DNA of 23,157 bases from Actinomortierella ambigua (lineage: Eukaryota; Mortierellomycota; Mortierellomycetes; Mortierellales; Mortierellaceae). The position numbers were made by a program, and so were the translations under genes. Under the pieces are notes generated by a model. It worked only from the letters and a program-made list of their open reading frames with translations, did not search any database and was not told the DNA's origin. Position 1 is the stretch's first letter. Every line of letters starts with the position of its first letter. Below are positions 1-9,471 of this stretch, in pieces. The DNA lies in assembly GCA_016098155.1 (NCBI GenBank), contig JAAAJB010000555.1, forward strand, positions 1 to 23,157. Direction: 5' to 3'.

Positions 1-497
1 AAAAAAAAAAAAAAAAAAGGGCACGCGCCCTCTCTTCTTCCTCCACCCTATTGCCCCCCTTCGTTCTGTCATTCATGCTACAATCTCATTGGGCGCTGAT
101 ATTGACTCCGTTCCTGGCTGATTTGATCTGCTGTAGTTGATTCATCACCCTTCCGCGCATGTTCTCTTTGTCTTTCTCTTTTCTGCGCTCTTCGTTTTTC
201 TCTTTTCCTCCCATCTTTTGGGCGTGGTAGTGCACACATTCCACACGCTGCTCCTTGTTCCTCTCCCTATCGCCAACTATCTTTTTAAATGTTGACCAAC
301 CATATAGAAAGTTAGCGTCTCAAACCCCAAGTGTCTACTGCAAAGTCCCAAAACCTTGCCAAATGACAACCAAACAGTGTCTTATCGACCACATGGCACA
401 GAAGAATAGTGCCCATTCCTTACACCTGAGACGGACAGAAATGAAATACGCTGTACACAAGTAGCCCACCAATCTGACAGATTTTTTTTTTTTTGCT

Positions 498-502
498 ATT
501 GG
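498..502 (-). promoter_or_regulatory. Inverted CCAAT box
   Basis: ATTGG on the plus strand, CCAAT on the minus strand, lies 141 bases before the ATG at 643 and about 47 bases before a TATA-like element. CCAAT boxes bound by the Hap/NF-Y complex act in either orientation in fungi. The position fits, but a five-base motif also occurs by chance. Confidence 0.35.
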
Positions 503-548
503 CTATCAACAGCACCGCCCCCCTTCAGAGTTCAAAAGACTCCGTGAC

Positions 549-554
549 TATAAA
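549..554 (+). promoter_or_regulatory. TATA-like box of the first gene
   Basis: TATAAA lies 89 bases upstream of the ATG at 643. That spacing allows a 5' leader of roughly 50-60 bases. Position and sequence match a core promoter element. There is no transcript evidence. Confidence 0.45.
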
Positions 555-642
555 TTTCCACAATGTGAGAGAGACAGACAGGGTGGAAAACAGGGTTTCT
601 TGATCCATTTGACATTTCTCACCTCTCCATTGCATTCAAATC

Positions 643-1231
643 ATGTCAAGTGTGCGTCTGGTGAATTCGTCGTATGAGGTGGTCGAGTTTCCCACTACCC
701 AGGAGGCGTATCAGTTTGTATTAACCCTCGACCCGCCGATGGCTTTCCGCACAGACTCCCCCACGCCTGTCTGTGTCCCCTTGGACCCCGAATCAAGCCC
801 TGACCAGCTCCAACTTCGAACCTATGCGATCCTGCGTAAGTCCCATGACAGAATGCAGCTTTGGTTGGTTATTTTCAGAGCATGGAACCAGAAAAGGCTA
901 GCTTTTGTTTGCCATGGGCATGGCGTCTGCACTGGTCTTGCCTGACCTGCCCTCTCTTGTCCTCTCCTGTCCTCACCATCCATCCTCTCGTTTTTTTTAT
1001 ATATCCTCAATATTAGCATTGTCAGAGGAGGAGACGCAGGCTTTGAGCGTCAAGATGCAAAAAATGGTCGAGGAGATGAAGAAGGGCGGCGGAATCCCTG
1101 GCATGACAGATGCCCACGCCGATCTGATTACTGCCCTTGCAAAGTCGGCTGGCGCACCATTCGATAGCAACAGCGACACTGGAAACAAGGACAAGGACGA
1201 CAACACCAAGAATGCAACAGAAGCTCTTTGA
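643..1231 (+). CDS. Small hypothetical protein, two exons, 135 residues
   Basis: I do not recognise this protein. Exon 1 is 643-835 and exon 2 is 1017-1231. The intron, 836-1016 (181 nt), starts GTAAGT and ends in a T-rich stretch followed by TTAG. The split codon becomes CCA (Pro65), and the frame continues directly into LSEEETQALSVKMQKMVEEM, which gives one uninterrupted product. The N-terminal half (about 1-64) is mixed and non-repetitive. Residues about 66-86 look like an amphipathic, possibly coiled-coil helix, and the C-terminus is a hydrophilic Asn/Asp/Lys tail likely to be disordered. There is no signal peptide or membrane segment. A TATA-like box lies 89 bases upstream and AATAAA follows the stop by 33 bases, so the locus looks like a complete small gene. 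Splice placement is inferred from sequence only. Confidence 0.7.
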
Positions 1232-1543
1232 ACAACGGCCCTTCATATCACTTTGTTTTCGTCCAATAAACTTTTTTTTTCTCTCTCTTCTCTTCTCTCC
1301 TCTCTTGCCCACTTCTCCCTTCTCTCCTCTCTCTCTCTCTCCTTTGTGCATCGCATCATTCAATTCTCCCTCTCCCCTCCCTTCCTCACCCATCGGCTGC
1401 CATCTCATTGTCATTGCCTTGCATCTCCACCTCCTTCCTCAGCTCTCATTCTGCGCCCTCGTCGCCCGGTCCAACTCTTGCCATTCTGATTGCGGGTTCG
1501 CTCCTCTTCGTCGGGAACACTCCTTCACCAACAGGACAGCAAC
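1232..1543 (+). other. Short intergenic region with CT-rich leader
   Basis: This 312-base gap holds the 3' end of the first gene and then about 150 bases made almost only of C and T (about 1270-1430), leading towards the ATG at 1544. Such pyrimidine-rich stretches before fungal start codons are usually promoter or 5' leader sequence. I see no TATA box in it. Confidence 0.5.
1265..1270 (+). terminator. Poly(A) signal of the first gene
   Basis: AATAAA begins 34 bases after the TGA ending at 1231 and is followed by a T-run. This is a normal position for a fungal 3'-end signal. Confidence 0.5.
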
Positions 1544-4500
1544 ATGTTGAGTTATATTCGTGGTGACAAGAATGCCCGTTCGACAAAGTCGGTTGCGGCG
1601 CGGGTCAACGCGAGCGTGGACGCAGGCACTAGGACCTCTGCCCTCAATGGCCCTGCGTCAAGGGCCAGGAACCCACCCTTGAGCAAGGCCCTGGATGATT
1701 CAGCAGGCAATACGACCACCACTGCTCCTGCTCCCGCACCTGCTGCTGCTCCTGCTGCTGCATCTGTTGCTGTTGCTGTTGTTACTGCAGGAGGTAGCGC
1801 GGAGGGAGCAGCCGCAGGGGAAGACAACATCGAGGATGGATACGAAGACATTGGACGCCCTGAAGACCACTCGAACCACCAGTCAACAAGAAAGAGCGCA
1901 ACCACCTCTACTACGACCATCCATCACCACCACCACCAACCCTCAGCCCATTCGCGCCATTCGTCTGGACACTCACGCCTCACCGTCATGTCCGCCAGGA
2001 CGGATAGAGACTCTGAACCAACCCTTGCCCTTGCCAGTGTCGATGTGAACGTATGTATTACCGGCGCTGGCTCTCACACACCCCATCACGACCACATCTC
2101 GAGCACTGCAACAACCTCTTCCTTTCAATGCCGTCAGTCTCTATCCCCTTCCTTCCTTTACTCCCTCGGAAGAGGAGGGGTGGGACAAGAAGGGACACCA
2201 ACGTTGTTTGTAACGATGCGATATGCTGGATTACCCAATCATCTTGTCGCACCCTCCCTCTCTTGCTGAGGCATGAGCAATTGGGGAATCTTTACGCGTT
2301 TTGAGGATGGCTTTCATATTGTTGGACCTCCCCCCCCCCTCTTCCCCTCGGATCTTTGTTCGTGACAAGTTGCTGGACACCTTTAAAAAAAAAAGACTAA
2401 TATGCTGTTGCCTAGAGAACACAGCACCCAAAGCGACAGAGCAATGAGAACAGTGGAGGAGGGATGAGAGGAACAGTGCCCCCTGTGTTCCGATATTTGA
2501 ACAAACCAACACCCGCCACAGCATCCTCAACAAACAGTGCCTTTCTGTTGTAAACAACATCACACACTTCGCCCCATCCCACTACGCAGAGGAAGAAAAA
2601 GAGCTCTTCTATTCTTATTCGACAGGGATCCCTGGACAGCCCAATATTGCCTGCAAAGGTGTGTGCATGAGTGTTCACAGCCTGACATACCCCCCCCTCT
2701 TTGTTGTTTTAGTTCAAACAAGGCTTACAGCTCATCCAACAGGCTTATGAGGACCGCCATGCCGTCCTGCTGGAGGAGGTTCAGCATTGGAAGATGGTAG
2801 CTGAAGAGCAGAGTGAGCAGGTACGGCCATCTCTTCTTTACTGTTGGATAATGAAGAAAAAGCGTTGTTTGACTTTCTGTGCTGGCTCTGACCGTATGAG
2901 CGGGTTGTGTGTGGGAACACAAAATAGATGGAATCTATGGCGGCAGAGCTCGCTCGAGTCGAGGCAAACTATGCCTCACTGCAAAAAGAGGTAATGTAAA
3001 TGCACTTGTATATTCTAGAGCCACGAGTATGTTTTTTGTGACCAATCTGCCTAATAATGTGTGACCATGTGAATGCGCTGCTCCCTTGATCTATTCTACT
3101 TTTCCCGCCAATATTGCACCGCATGGCCGTAACTGGAGTAGATGTCCCAGCTGCAAATGTTCCGGCGCGTAAGTAATTCGCCCTACCCATAGAGCATATC
3201 CTGGAAATGCTCTAGACTCGTCATTCCTAAATGCCCTCAGTTCTCTCCAATATCTAGGCGATAGTGACGATGGTGGACCAGCATTCGGGAGTGGCACTGA
3301 CAGAGCTCGAGCAGTCCATTCTAGAGACGATAGAGGCCAATGATGATAGAAGAGAGACAGATGGCGATGCTGGTATAGATCCCAACGCAGACACAAGTTC
3401 CTTCTTGCTCGGGTCAGACGCCGATAACTCCTTCCACGCCAACTCTGGTGGACATCAGACCTCTGCACCCATTCGCATCTCTCGACCTGCACGGTTGGAT
3501 GAATCAGAGTCTGCGCGGCAGCCTCCACTGTCATCGTCGATGCCAAAGAGGTCATCTATGGTGGCCCATCAACGACAGCGCGCATCCACAGATGTCCTTG
3601 CCAGGTCTACCTCAGTCCAGGACTCGTCATTGAACAGACACCGCCAGCCAGTGGTAAGCATCCTAGAGTCGTGTGCATGAGCATGTCATTTCCTAGCGAA
3701 GAATAGGGCACTCAACACCACTACTCTCTCTTCTTTTTTTTTGACACTTTTTACAACGGCAATCATAAACAAAAGGGCCGTGGTCCTGCATCACCACCTA
3801 ATGCACGCCTGCCTCCTAGTCTATCCACTTTCAACCGCTCCAGCAACAACTTGAACCAACTTGGGCATACAAATGGATCATCTACGTCAAGAACAAAGCA
3901 AGCATCGCGCGTAGGCTCGACAGAGGCGCTGCGTAGCAAACGAAACACCATCTCTGCAGCGACCACTCGCCCTTTATACCCTAATCAATCAGCCGTTATC
4001 AGTGGTCATAGTAGCAGCAGCAGTAATGGCCAAGGAAATACGACTCTCACCGCTCACACCAGCTACCGCCGAAACTCGAATGCCTCGCCCATGTCACCAC
4101 CTCTTCGAGCAGCTGCCCCTACTGTTGCAAACGCTAGTGTACGTCTCAAGAGTGGCTCGACATCGTTTTCGTCCACACCTTCCACATCACCACGCCATGG
4201 ACAACCAGCAGCATCTGCAGAGGCCACAGGCACCACAGCACTTTATGCCGCCGCAACAAGCAAGGCAACTCAACAACAGCTTCACAAGGATTACCACATG
4301 CGGGTGAAGAATCTCATGTCACAACAGGCTGGAATATCCACCACCACAACACCAGCCACTACGAGCGCCCCCTCCTTGACTTCTTCAGCACTTTCGCCTG
4401 ACATGGCAACGCTCGGTTCCAAGTCTCTGAATGATGGCAGCACTGCTGATGAAGGCTATCCAGCCACGCAGCACTACAAGATCTCGCCTGCAGCCCAGGA

Positions 4501-4800
4501 ACTGCTCAAGAGACAAAAGATGCAGCAGGAATTGGATCAAGAACAAGTAGCCGCAAAACGTAGCTACCACTCGGGCTCCACAACGGCAGGACGTTACTAT
4601 CAAAACGAGAGTGAGCATGGACAACTTGCTGTAGGGGGGGCAGGGGAATATGGAGCGTTGTCGTCATCGGTTGGCACGTCTTCTCGATCTCATGCCATGT
4701 ACCAGCACCAACATCAACAAAACTCTCGGTCGCACATTACGCACCAGCAAACCACCTCTTCTTATCAACATCGTCACCAGCAACCGCCACAACAGCAGCC

Positions 4801-4833
<33 letters not shown>

Positions 4834-5532
4834 ACAGAGCGGCGGTGTGGATACTAATGCATTCACGACACTGTACAAAGAGATTCGCGACTCTATGGAC
4901 GTTGCCTCGTTCAGTCAATTTGCTAAAGGTAAACTATTCTCCAACCATGCCGTTTCGCTCTACCGAAAGATCATATATTTTCCTCTGTGCTGATATAGTC
5001 TATTCCCACTTTCACGTTTGTAGTCGTGACGGCATTCAACGAGGGCGCAAAGTCGACGGAGGAGACACTCAAGGAGGTGAGCCGGATTGTCAAGGATCGA
5101 GCGCTCAACCGACGGTTCCAAGACTTGATTCTCATGGCGATTGCGGACAAGGAACGCAAAGATGAGGACGATGAAATAGGTGAAGGAAAGGATGAGGTGG
5201 AGGAAGGAGGGGAGGGAGGAGAAGAAGAAGGAGAAGGAGGCAATGTCAGTATGATATCAGCCAACATAACGATTGATCCAAACGAGTTTGACGAGGAAAC
5301 CGTCGCTCTGGAAAGGCGACGACAGCAGCAACAACGACATGAAGCCATGCAGAAGCAGCAAAGAATACGAGACGCGAGCACTGAGCGATCACGGCGCATC
5401 AAGGCCAACTATACAACTGGTCAGAGCGACATTGACGAAGATCTTGTGAGCGAGGCACGCCAGACATCCCGTTTGAATGCGCACGTCGATCTCAACGAGG
5501 AGGACGAGGATGCATACATCGGTGGAAGTTGA
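1544..5532 (+). CDS. Seven-exon coiled-coil protein, about 917 residues, resembling At4g15545-type proteins
   Basis: Exons are 1544-2050, 2713-2820, 2928-2990, 3151-3168, 3258-3653, 3776-4928 and 5024-5532; all introns are GT-AG and all but the last are phase 0. Residues 1-169 are low-complexity (Ala/Pro, His and Ser/Thr). Residues about 170-245 form a coiled coil that starts FKQGLQLIQQAYEDRH and runs through the microexon LQMFRR into AIVTMVDQ. Residues about 260-700 are Ser/Thr/Gln-rich and disordered, with a pure Gln run near 707-718. Residues about 725-795 form a helical segment, from TLYKEIRDSMD through FAKVVTAFNEG to RRFQDLILMAI. An acidic Glu/Gly tail follows. A coiled coil ending in a short basic-hydrophobic segment, a long linker and a terminal helical module resemble the uncharacterised plant and fungal At4g15545-like family; I infer this from memory of its layout only. 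There is no catalytic motif, signal peptide or membrane segment. The weakest part is the 662-nt first intron: exon 1 could belong to another transcript. Confidence 0.72.
3151..3168 (+). other. 18-nt microexon encoding LQMFRR
   Basis: The sequence is preceded by CCCAG and followed by GTAAGT, both good splice sites. It adds exactly six codons, keeps phase 0 on both sides, and joins a helix ending ASLQKE to one starting AIVTMVDQ. The region around it has in-frame stops, so it cannot be read through. Confidence 0.65.
4782..4837 (+). repeat. CAG/CAA repeat encoding polyglutamine
   Basis: A run of CAG and CAA codons, briefly broken by CCG/CCA, encodes a Gln tract just before the C-terminal helical segment of the large protein. 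Mixed CAG and CAA codons make it less prone to slippage than a pure CAG array. Confidence 0.8.
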
Positions 5533-6021
5533 CATGCCTGACCACTTGTTTATGATGACTCTTGCTTAGACTGCATCTGATACAGAGAAAAGTACACGCA
5601 CACACACATACACACTCAACACGCCCATTTCCACAATCTTTTACGACAAAACACTGAGCAATGCCCCCATTTCCACAATCACCACCCAAATAAAAAAAAA
5701 TGTAATGAATGTTGCCCTTTACTCGCCTCCTCTGCTGTGGAAAACCTGTAGATCATGAATCCACGACATACGCTGCTTTGTTTGCCCTTTTTGTCTTTCA
5801 AAGCTGGACTGTCAATGAACTGATGGAGACAAAGCTCCATACAGCATAAATTCAGTTTTATCACTCTTGCTCTTCGTCCTCCTCTTTGCATTCGTTTGAA
5901 CATCCGCCATCTCTATTCTCTTTCAGGCCATTCACCACTTTAGTCAAAAGAAGCACTTTATCAATCTCTCTCACATCAGGTTTTCTTTTCTATTCTTTCT
6001 ATCTCCTCCTCCTCCTACTCC
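5533..6021 (+). other. Intergenic region: 3' UTR, then CT-rich leader
   Basis: No gene is seen. The left part contains a CA-rich stretch, a duplicated 15-base motif (5624-5638 and 5666-5680) and AATAAA at 5689-5694, all consistent with the 3' UTR of the upstream gene. From about 5870 to the ATG at 6022 the sequence is CT-rich and ends in CTCCTCCTCCTCCTACTCC, a typical leader for the next gene. Confidence 0.55.
5689..5694 (+). terminator. Poly(A) signal of the large coiled-coil gene
   Basis: AATAAA lies 157 bases after the stop codon ending at 5532 and runs into an A-rich stretch. Position and context fit a 3'-end signal. Confidence 0.5.
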
Positions 6022-6999
6022 ATGGAATCCCCTTTGAGCGAAGAGAACACAACCCACGACCAACATCTCACATACAGTGAGCCTCAGCGCCGTCGTCGAA
6101 GCACGCTAAGCACAATAGTGACTTATCCGCCTTTGGCATCCGAAGACGGCAGTGCCGACGACGATGATGACGACGACCACGACGACGACGGTGATGATCT
6201 GGAGGAATTTGATATTTGTGTCGTTCAAGATAGCCCCAGTGATGCACTTTTAGCCAAGAATGCGTCGGACATGGACACATCCACGGCCACCACAGCAAAC
6301 GCTTCTACCTCCGCTGTGAAAGAGGATGAGCGAGAGGATGATCAAGAAGAGAGTACAGAGCCAGGCGAGAACGAAGGGTACGGCAGCGTCTCCTATATGG
6401 AGCTCTGCAAGCGGGACTTGCAACCGGTCGAAGTTTTCCTTGAGACGCCTTTATCAATTCAGGTGATGCTCCGTAACCACCACCTTGCCCATCCTTTCGC
6501 CTCAGCATGCCTCGAGTGGCAACGCCAGCACCAGCAACAGCACCGACGTTGCCCTGCCTCGTCGCCGTCGTTGTCGTCGTGGCTCTCCGATGTTTTTGCA
6601 TCCACGGCATCCTCGGACACCGAGCTTCAAGAGGAGGATTTTACTCTGTTTGAGGAGGCGAGCGGTAAAGATGAGATCGAGGACGATATGCGGGCTAGTA
6701 GCAACAATCTCAGCCATGAAGGAGAGGGTGGTGGAGGAGGAGCGGACGACGATCAGGCCACTGATCGTGCCGAAGGAGGTGCCGAAGGCGTTCTTTCGCC
6801 GAAGAGCGTCCAAAAAATCGACCACATGGAGGGTGTGGAGAGGGCCAAAGAAGGGATGATGGTGGAGCAGCTACCACCATCTCCTCCACAGCCACGGCCA
6901 CAACCACAACCACACGGCTTGGATTTTGCGCCTCAGACCATTGCCACCGCGTCAGAACAGCCGTCGATGCCGACGGCCTACCATCCCTGCCATCGGTGA
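6022..6999 (+). CDS. Acidic hypothetical protein, 325 residues
   Basis: I do not recognise this protein. The ATG follows a CT-rich leader directly and opens a single uninterrupted frame of 325 residues. Residues about 45-63 are an almost pure Asp run with one or two His, followed by more acidic stretches with Ser/Thr. Residues about 120-170 are the only part of normal complexity (YMELCKRDLQPVEVFLETPL, then a stretch rich in His, Leu and Ala) and could be a small folded or binding module. The rest is Gly-rich, acidic and then Pro/Gln-rich near 288-302. There is no signal peptide or membrane helix. The composition suggests an intrinsically disordered, possibly nuclear or scaffold-type protein, which is an inference only. 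No clear AATAAA follows, so a spliced C-terminal extension cannot be excluded. Confidence 0.55.
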   Translation: MESPLSEENTTHDQHLTYSEPQRRRRSTLSTIVTYPPLASEDGSADDDDDDDHDDDGDDLEEFDICVVQDSPSDALLAKNASDMDTSTATTANASTSAVKEDEREDDQEESTEPGENEGYGSVSYMELCKRDLQPVEVFLETPLSIQVMLRNHHLAHPFASACLEWQRQHQQQHRRCPASSPSLSSWLSDVFASTASSDTELQEEDFTLFEEASGKDEIEDDMRASSNNLSHEGEGGGGGADDDQATDRAEGGAEGVLSPKSVQKIDHMEGVERAKEGMMVEQLPPSPPQPRPQPQPHGLDFAPQTIATASEQPSMPTAYHPCHR

Positions 7000-7640
7000 T
7001 ATCCACAGCAGGAGCACGGGCCGGAGATAATCCAAATAGTAGACTAGTATCAACAACAACAACATTAAAAACAGCAACAGATGTTTCTTCGCTAGGCTTT
7101 TCATGCTCACACTCCTGGTGATGACGAAGCATGCAGAGAGGGAAGAGGAAGAGTAGACGCCATAGCGACAGGGATAAAGATGGAACATACCGCTGCAGAA
7201 GAATATTAGAGTCGAACCTAGGGGAGCACAGGCACAAAGAGTCAAAGCGAGGTGTTGGGCATGCGGCGCCATTCTATGTTTTTTTTGGTTATACTACTCC
7301 CCCCCTCCCCTCCACACTACTTGAACCGCGAATTGGAGAGGGATAGGGCCAGGAATATAGCAGCCAATCAGAGCCTTCCACCGAAATTTGTCTGGTAGCG
7401 CATAACTGAGCACCTCCATCACCGTTATTGCCCTCCCCCCCTCTTGACTTTTTTCCATCTCCCCTTTTTTTTCTCTCCTTCTTTCATTCTCTCCAACCCA
7501 ACACTCCCTACATTCGACACTTTCGAGGACTGACTGACTGGAAGTTGAACGCCGCTCTCCCCCCTCTTTACAGCATTACCTCCCCCCCCCACCCGTCAAC
7601 AGGCGAGACCCCCCCTTCTGCCTCAATAGCACCAGTCTAA
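7000..7640 (+). other. Intergenic region with promoter and CT-rich leader of the SPP gene
   Basis: No gene is seen. The left part has CAA-rich sequence (about 7050-7080). Facing CCAAT boxes lie at 7332-7336 (inverted) and 7364-7368 (direct), about 275-310 bases before the ATG at 7641. From about 7425 to 7640 the sequence is dominated by C and T, with several poly-C runs, and probably forms the transcribed leader of the SPP gene. A small open frame inside this stretch (7428-7640) has simple CT-derived composition and is not supported. Confidence 0.55.
7332..7368. promoter_or_regulatory. Facing CCAAT boxes upstream of the SPP gene
   Basis: ATTGG at 7332-7336 and CCAAT at 7364-7368 are 27 bases apart and about 270-310 bases before the start codon. 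The downstream copy reads CCAATCA, close to the favoured NF-Y/Hap context. This is a plausible proximal promoter, inferred from motif and position. Confidence 0.4.
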
Positions 7641-9139
7641 ATGTCAGGAACAACAACAAAGTTCCAGCCCTCGCCTGAGGTGGTCGAGCAGGGCTTGTAC
7701 GTCGCCTACGCAGCCCTGGCCTCCATGGCTGTCCTGCCCATCTACTTTGGCTCGCTGGGTTCCATCAAGAAGTGGAAGGTAGAGTGAGCTGGCTCATTGC
7801 TCGTCGCTATGGAAGAGAAAGACAGAGATATTGTTGTTTTTTGTATAATGGAAACAAAGCTGATCAGGCTCCAAGAAAACTCACCTTTTTTTGGTTTTCC
7901 ATGCATATAAATGGTTCATTGCAACAATAGAACCCGAATGAGAAGAACAAGAAGAAGAAGGAAAAACGCGATTCCGATGACGAGTCGTCGGATGAGGAGG
8001 ACGAGGTGACAGAGACAATGTCGCTCGAGGATGCTTACATGTTCCCCATCTTTGGTTCGGCGGTGCTGTTTGGTCTGTACCTGGTCTTCCGCTACATCGA
8101 CAAGTCGTACGTCAACTATCTGATCACTGCCTACTTCTCCTTGCTCGGCGTCGCCGCCGTGACCCAGGTCGGTGTCGACATTGTCAGCCCGCTCGTCAAG
8201 CTGACCGGCATCAAGGTCGACCGCTGGCACCTCAACCTGACCAAGAAGGGCAAGGAATTCTACTCGGCCCGCTTCACCATCATCCACATGGCCATGACCG
8301 TCGTCTCCGTCCTCTTGACGGGCTACTACACCCTGACCAAGAACTGGATCGCCTCCAACATCTTTGGCATGTCCTTTGCCCTGAACGCCATCCAGCTCCT
8401 GGCCCTCGACTCGTTCAAGACCGGCATGATCCTCCTCAGCGGCCTCTTCGTCTACGACATCTTTTGGGTCTTTGGCACTGAGGTCATGGTCTCGGTCGCC
8501 AAAAACTTTGACGCGCCCGTCAAGGTCATCTTCCCCCGTCTCTTCTTTGGCCTGCCCGCCGGTGAGGCGTACCAGTTTGCCATGCTCGGTCTCGGCGACA
8601 TTGTCATTCCCGGTGTCTTTGTCGCGCTCTGTGTCCGCTTCGACCAACACTTGGCCGGTACCAAGAACCCCAATCTGGGCCGCTCCAAGCGCTTTGCCAA
8701 GCCCTACTTCACCGCCTGCTTCATCGCCTACGTGATCGGCCTCGCCACCACCATGTACGTCATGCACACCTTCAAGGCCGCTCAGCCAGCGCTCCTGTAT
8801 CTGTCGCCGGCCTGTATCCTGAGCGTTTTGTTCATGGGCGCCGCTCGGGGTGAGCTCAAGCAGGTCTTTGCCTACACGTCCGAGGACGAGGCCGACAAGA
8901 AGAAGAAGGAGGAGGAGGCCAAGAAGAAGAAGCTCGAGGACGAGAAGAACAGCGGACCCAAGCGCACCTTGCCCACCACCGTCTTGCGCGAGGAGCCCGT
9001 CGTCTTGAAGAAGACGGCAGCCCAAGACCAGAACGAGTCGGCGGCCTCGGCCTCTGGCAGTGACGACGCCTCGGACCAGGACCCTGCGCAGAAGCAGGTC
9101 CGGAAGCGAAAGGGCGGCAAGGGCAACAAAAAGAAGTAG
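7641..9139 (+). CDS. Signal peptide peptidase (GxGD intramembrane aspartyl protease)
   Basis: This enzyme cleaves leftover signal peptides and some tail-anchored proteins within the ER membrane. Exon 1 is 7641-7778 and exon 2 is 7931-9139; the 152-nt phase-0 intron gives 448 residues. All three family motifs are present: YD in LFVYDIFWVFG (catalytic Asp222), GxGD in MLGLGDIVIPG (catalytic Asp269) and PAL in AAQPALLYL (332-334). The first membrane helix is about residues 16-40, and the rest lie between about 82 and 352, consistent with nine helices. A charged Lys/Asp/Glu insertion (about 47-75) follows helix 1, and the C-terminus (about 362-448) is Lys/Glu-rich, ending NKKK. Those tails explain why it is longer than the human enzyme (about 377 residues). 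C-ending codons dominate, unlike the neighbouring genes, which suggests high expression. It is the fungal counterpart of HM13/SPP; the family call is very secure. Confidence 0.96.
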
Positions 9140-9471
9140 AAGGGTTTATCCCAAGATATCTGTCTTTTGGTTGTTTAGTTACGGTTTTTCTTTCTTTCTT
9201 CAAATATAGCAACAGTGAAAACAAAAAAACGTTCTTTTGTGGTGTGGTTTAAATATTTTTAATGCTGATCAGAACCCGCGACACGAAAGGGTCAACCTCT
9301 TCCCATCGGAATTCATTAAGTGTGCTCCAGGGCGTTTTGTCTCATCTCCTTGTAGCCATGTTACTAGAGAAATCTCTATGGCCTCGTTGTCTTCTTCAAC
9401 ACTCCCCCCCCCCCCCCTTACTGATCTTTCTTTTATTTTTCAGGACGAGTAAAAAAAAAAAAGACCCCCCA
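9140..9471. other. Convergent 3' region between SPP and the Myb gene
   Basis: The two genes end tail to tail, 332 bases apart. The region contains a T-rich then A-rich segment after the SPP stop, a poly-C run (9406-9418) and, for the minus-strand gene, AATAAA at 9437-9432. No clear AATAAA is seen for SPP; AT-rich sequence near 9198-9210 and 9248-9262 could serve. No gene is seen. Confidence 0.55.
9432..9437 (-). terminator. Poly(A) signal of the Myb-repeat gene
   Basis: TTTATT on the plus strand is AATAAA on the minus strand, 35 bases after the minus-strand stop codon at 9474-9472. The position is normal for a fungal 3'-end signal. Confidence 0.5.

Larger units (their letters stand above)
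1..642 (+). other. 5' flank and promoter region of the first gene
   Basis: No gene is supported here. The window opens with a run of 18 A. The rest is mixed sequence with CT-rich patches and a T-run near 482-494. An open frame at 255-464 has no recognisable domain and no splice partner, so I leave it out. Close to the first gene there is an inverted CCAAT box (ATTGG, 498-502) and a TATA-like element (549-554), so the last 150 bases look like its promoter. Confidence 0.55.

Noticed and set aside
7916..9025. Long minus-strand open frame (369 codons) opposite the SPP gene
   Set aside because: It mirrors the strongly C-ending codon use of the SPP gene, is Gly/Asp/Glu/Leu/Val-rich without any domain, and lies fully antisense to a secure gene.
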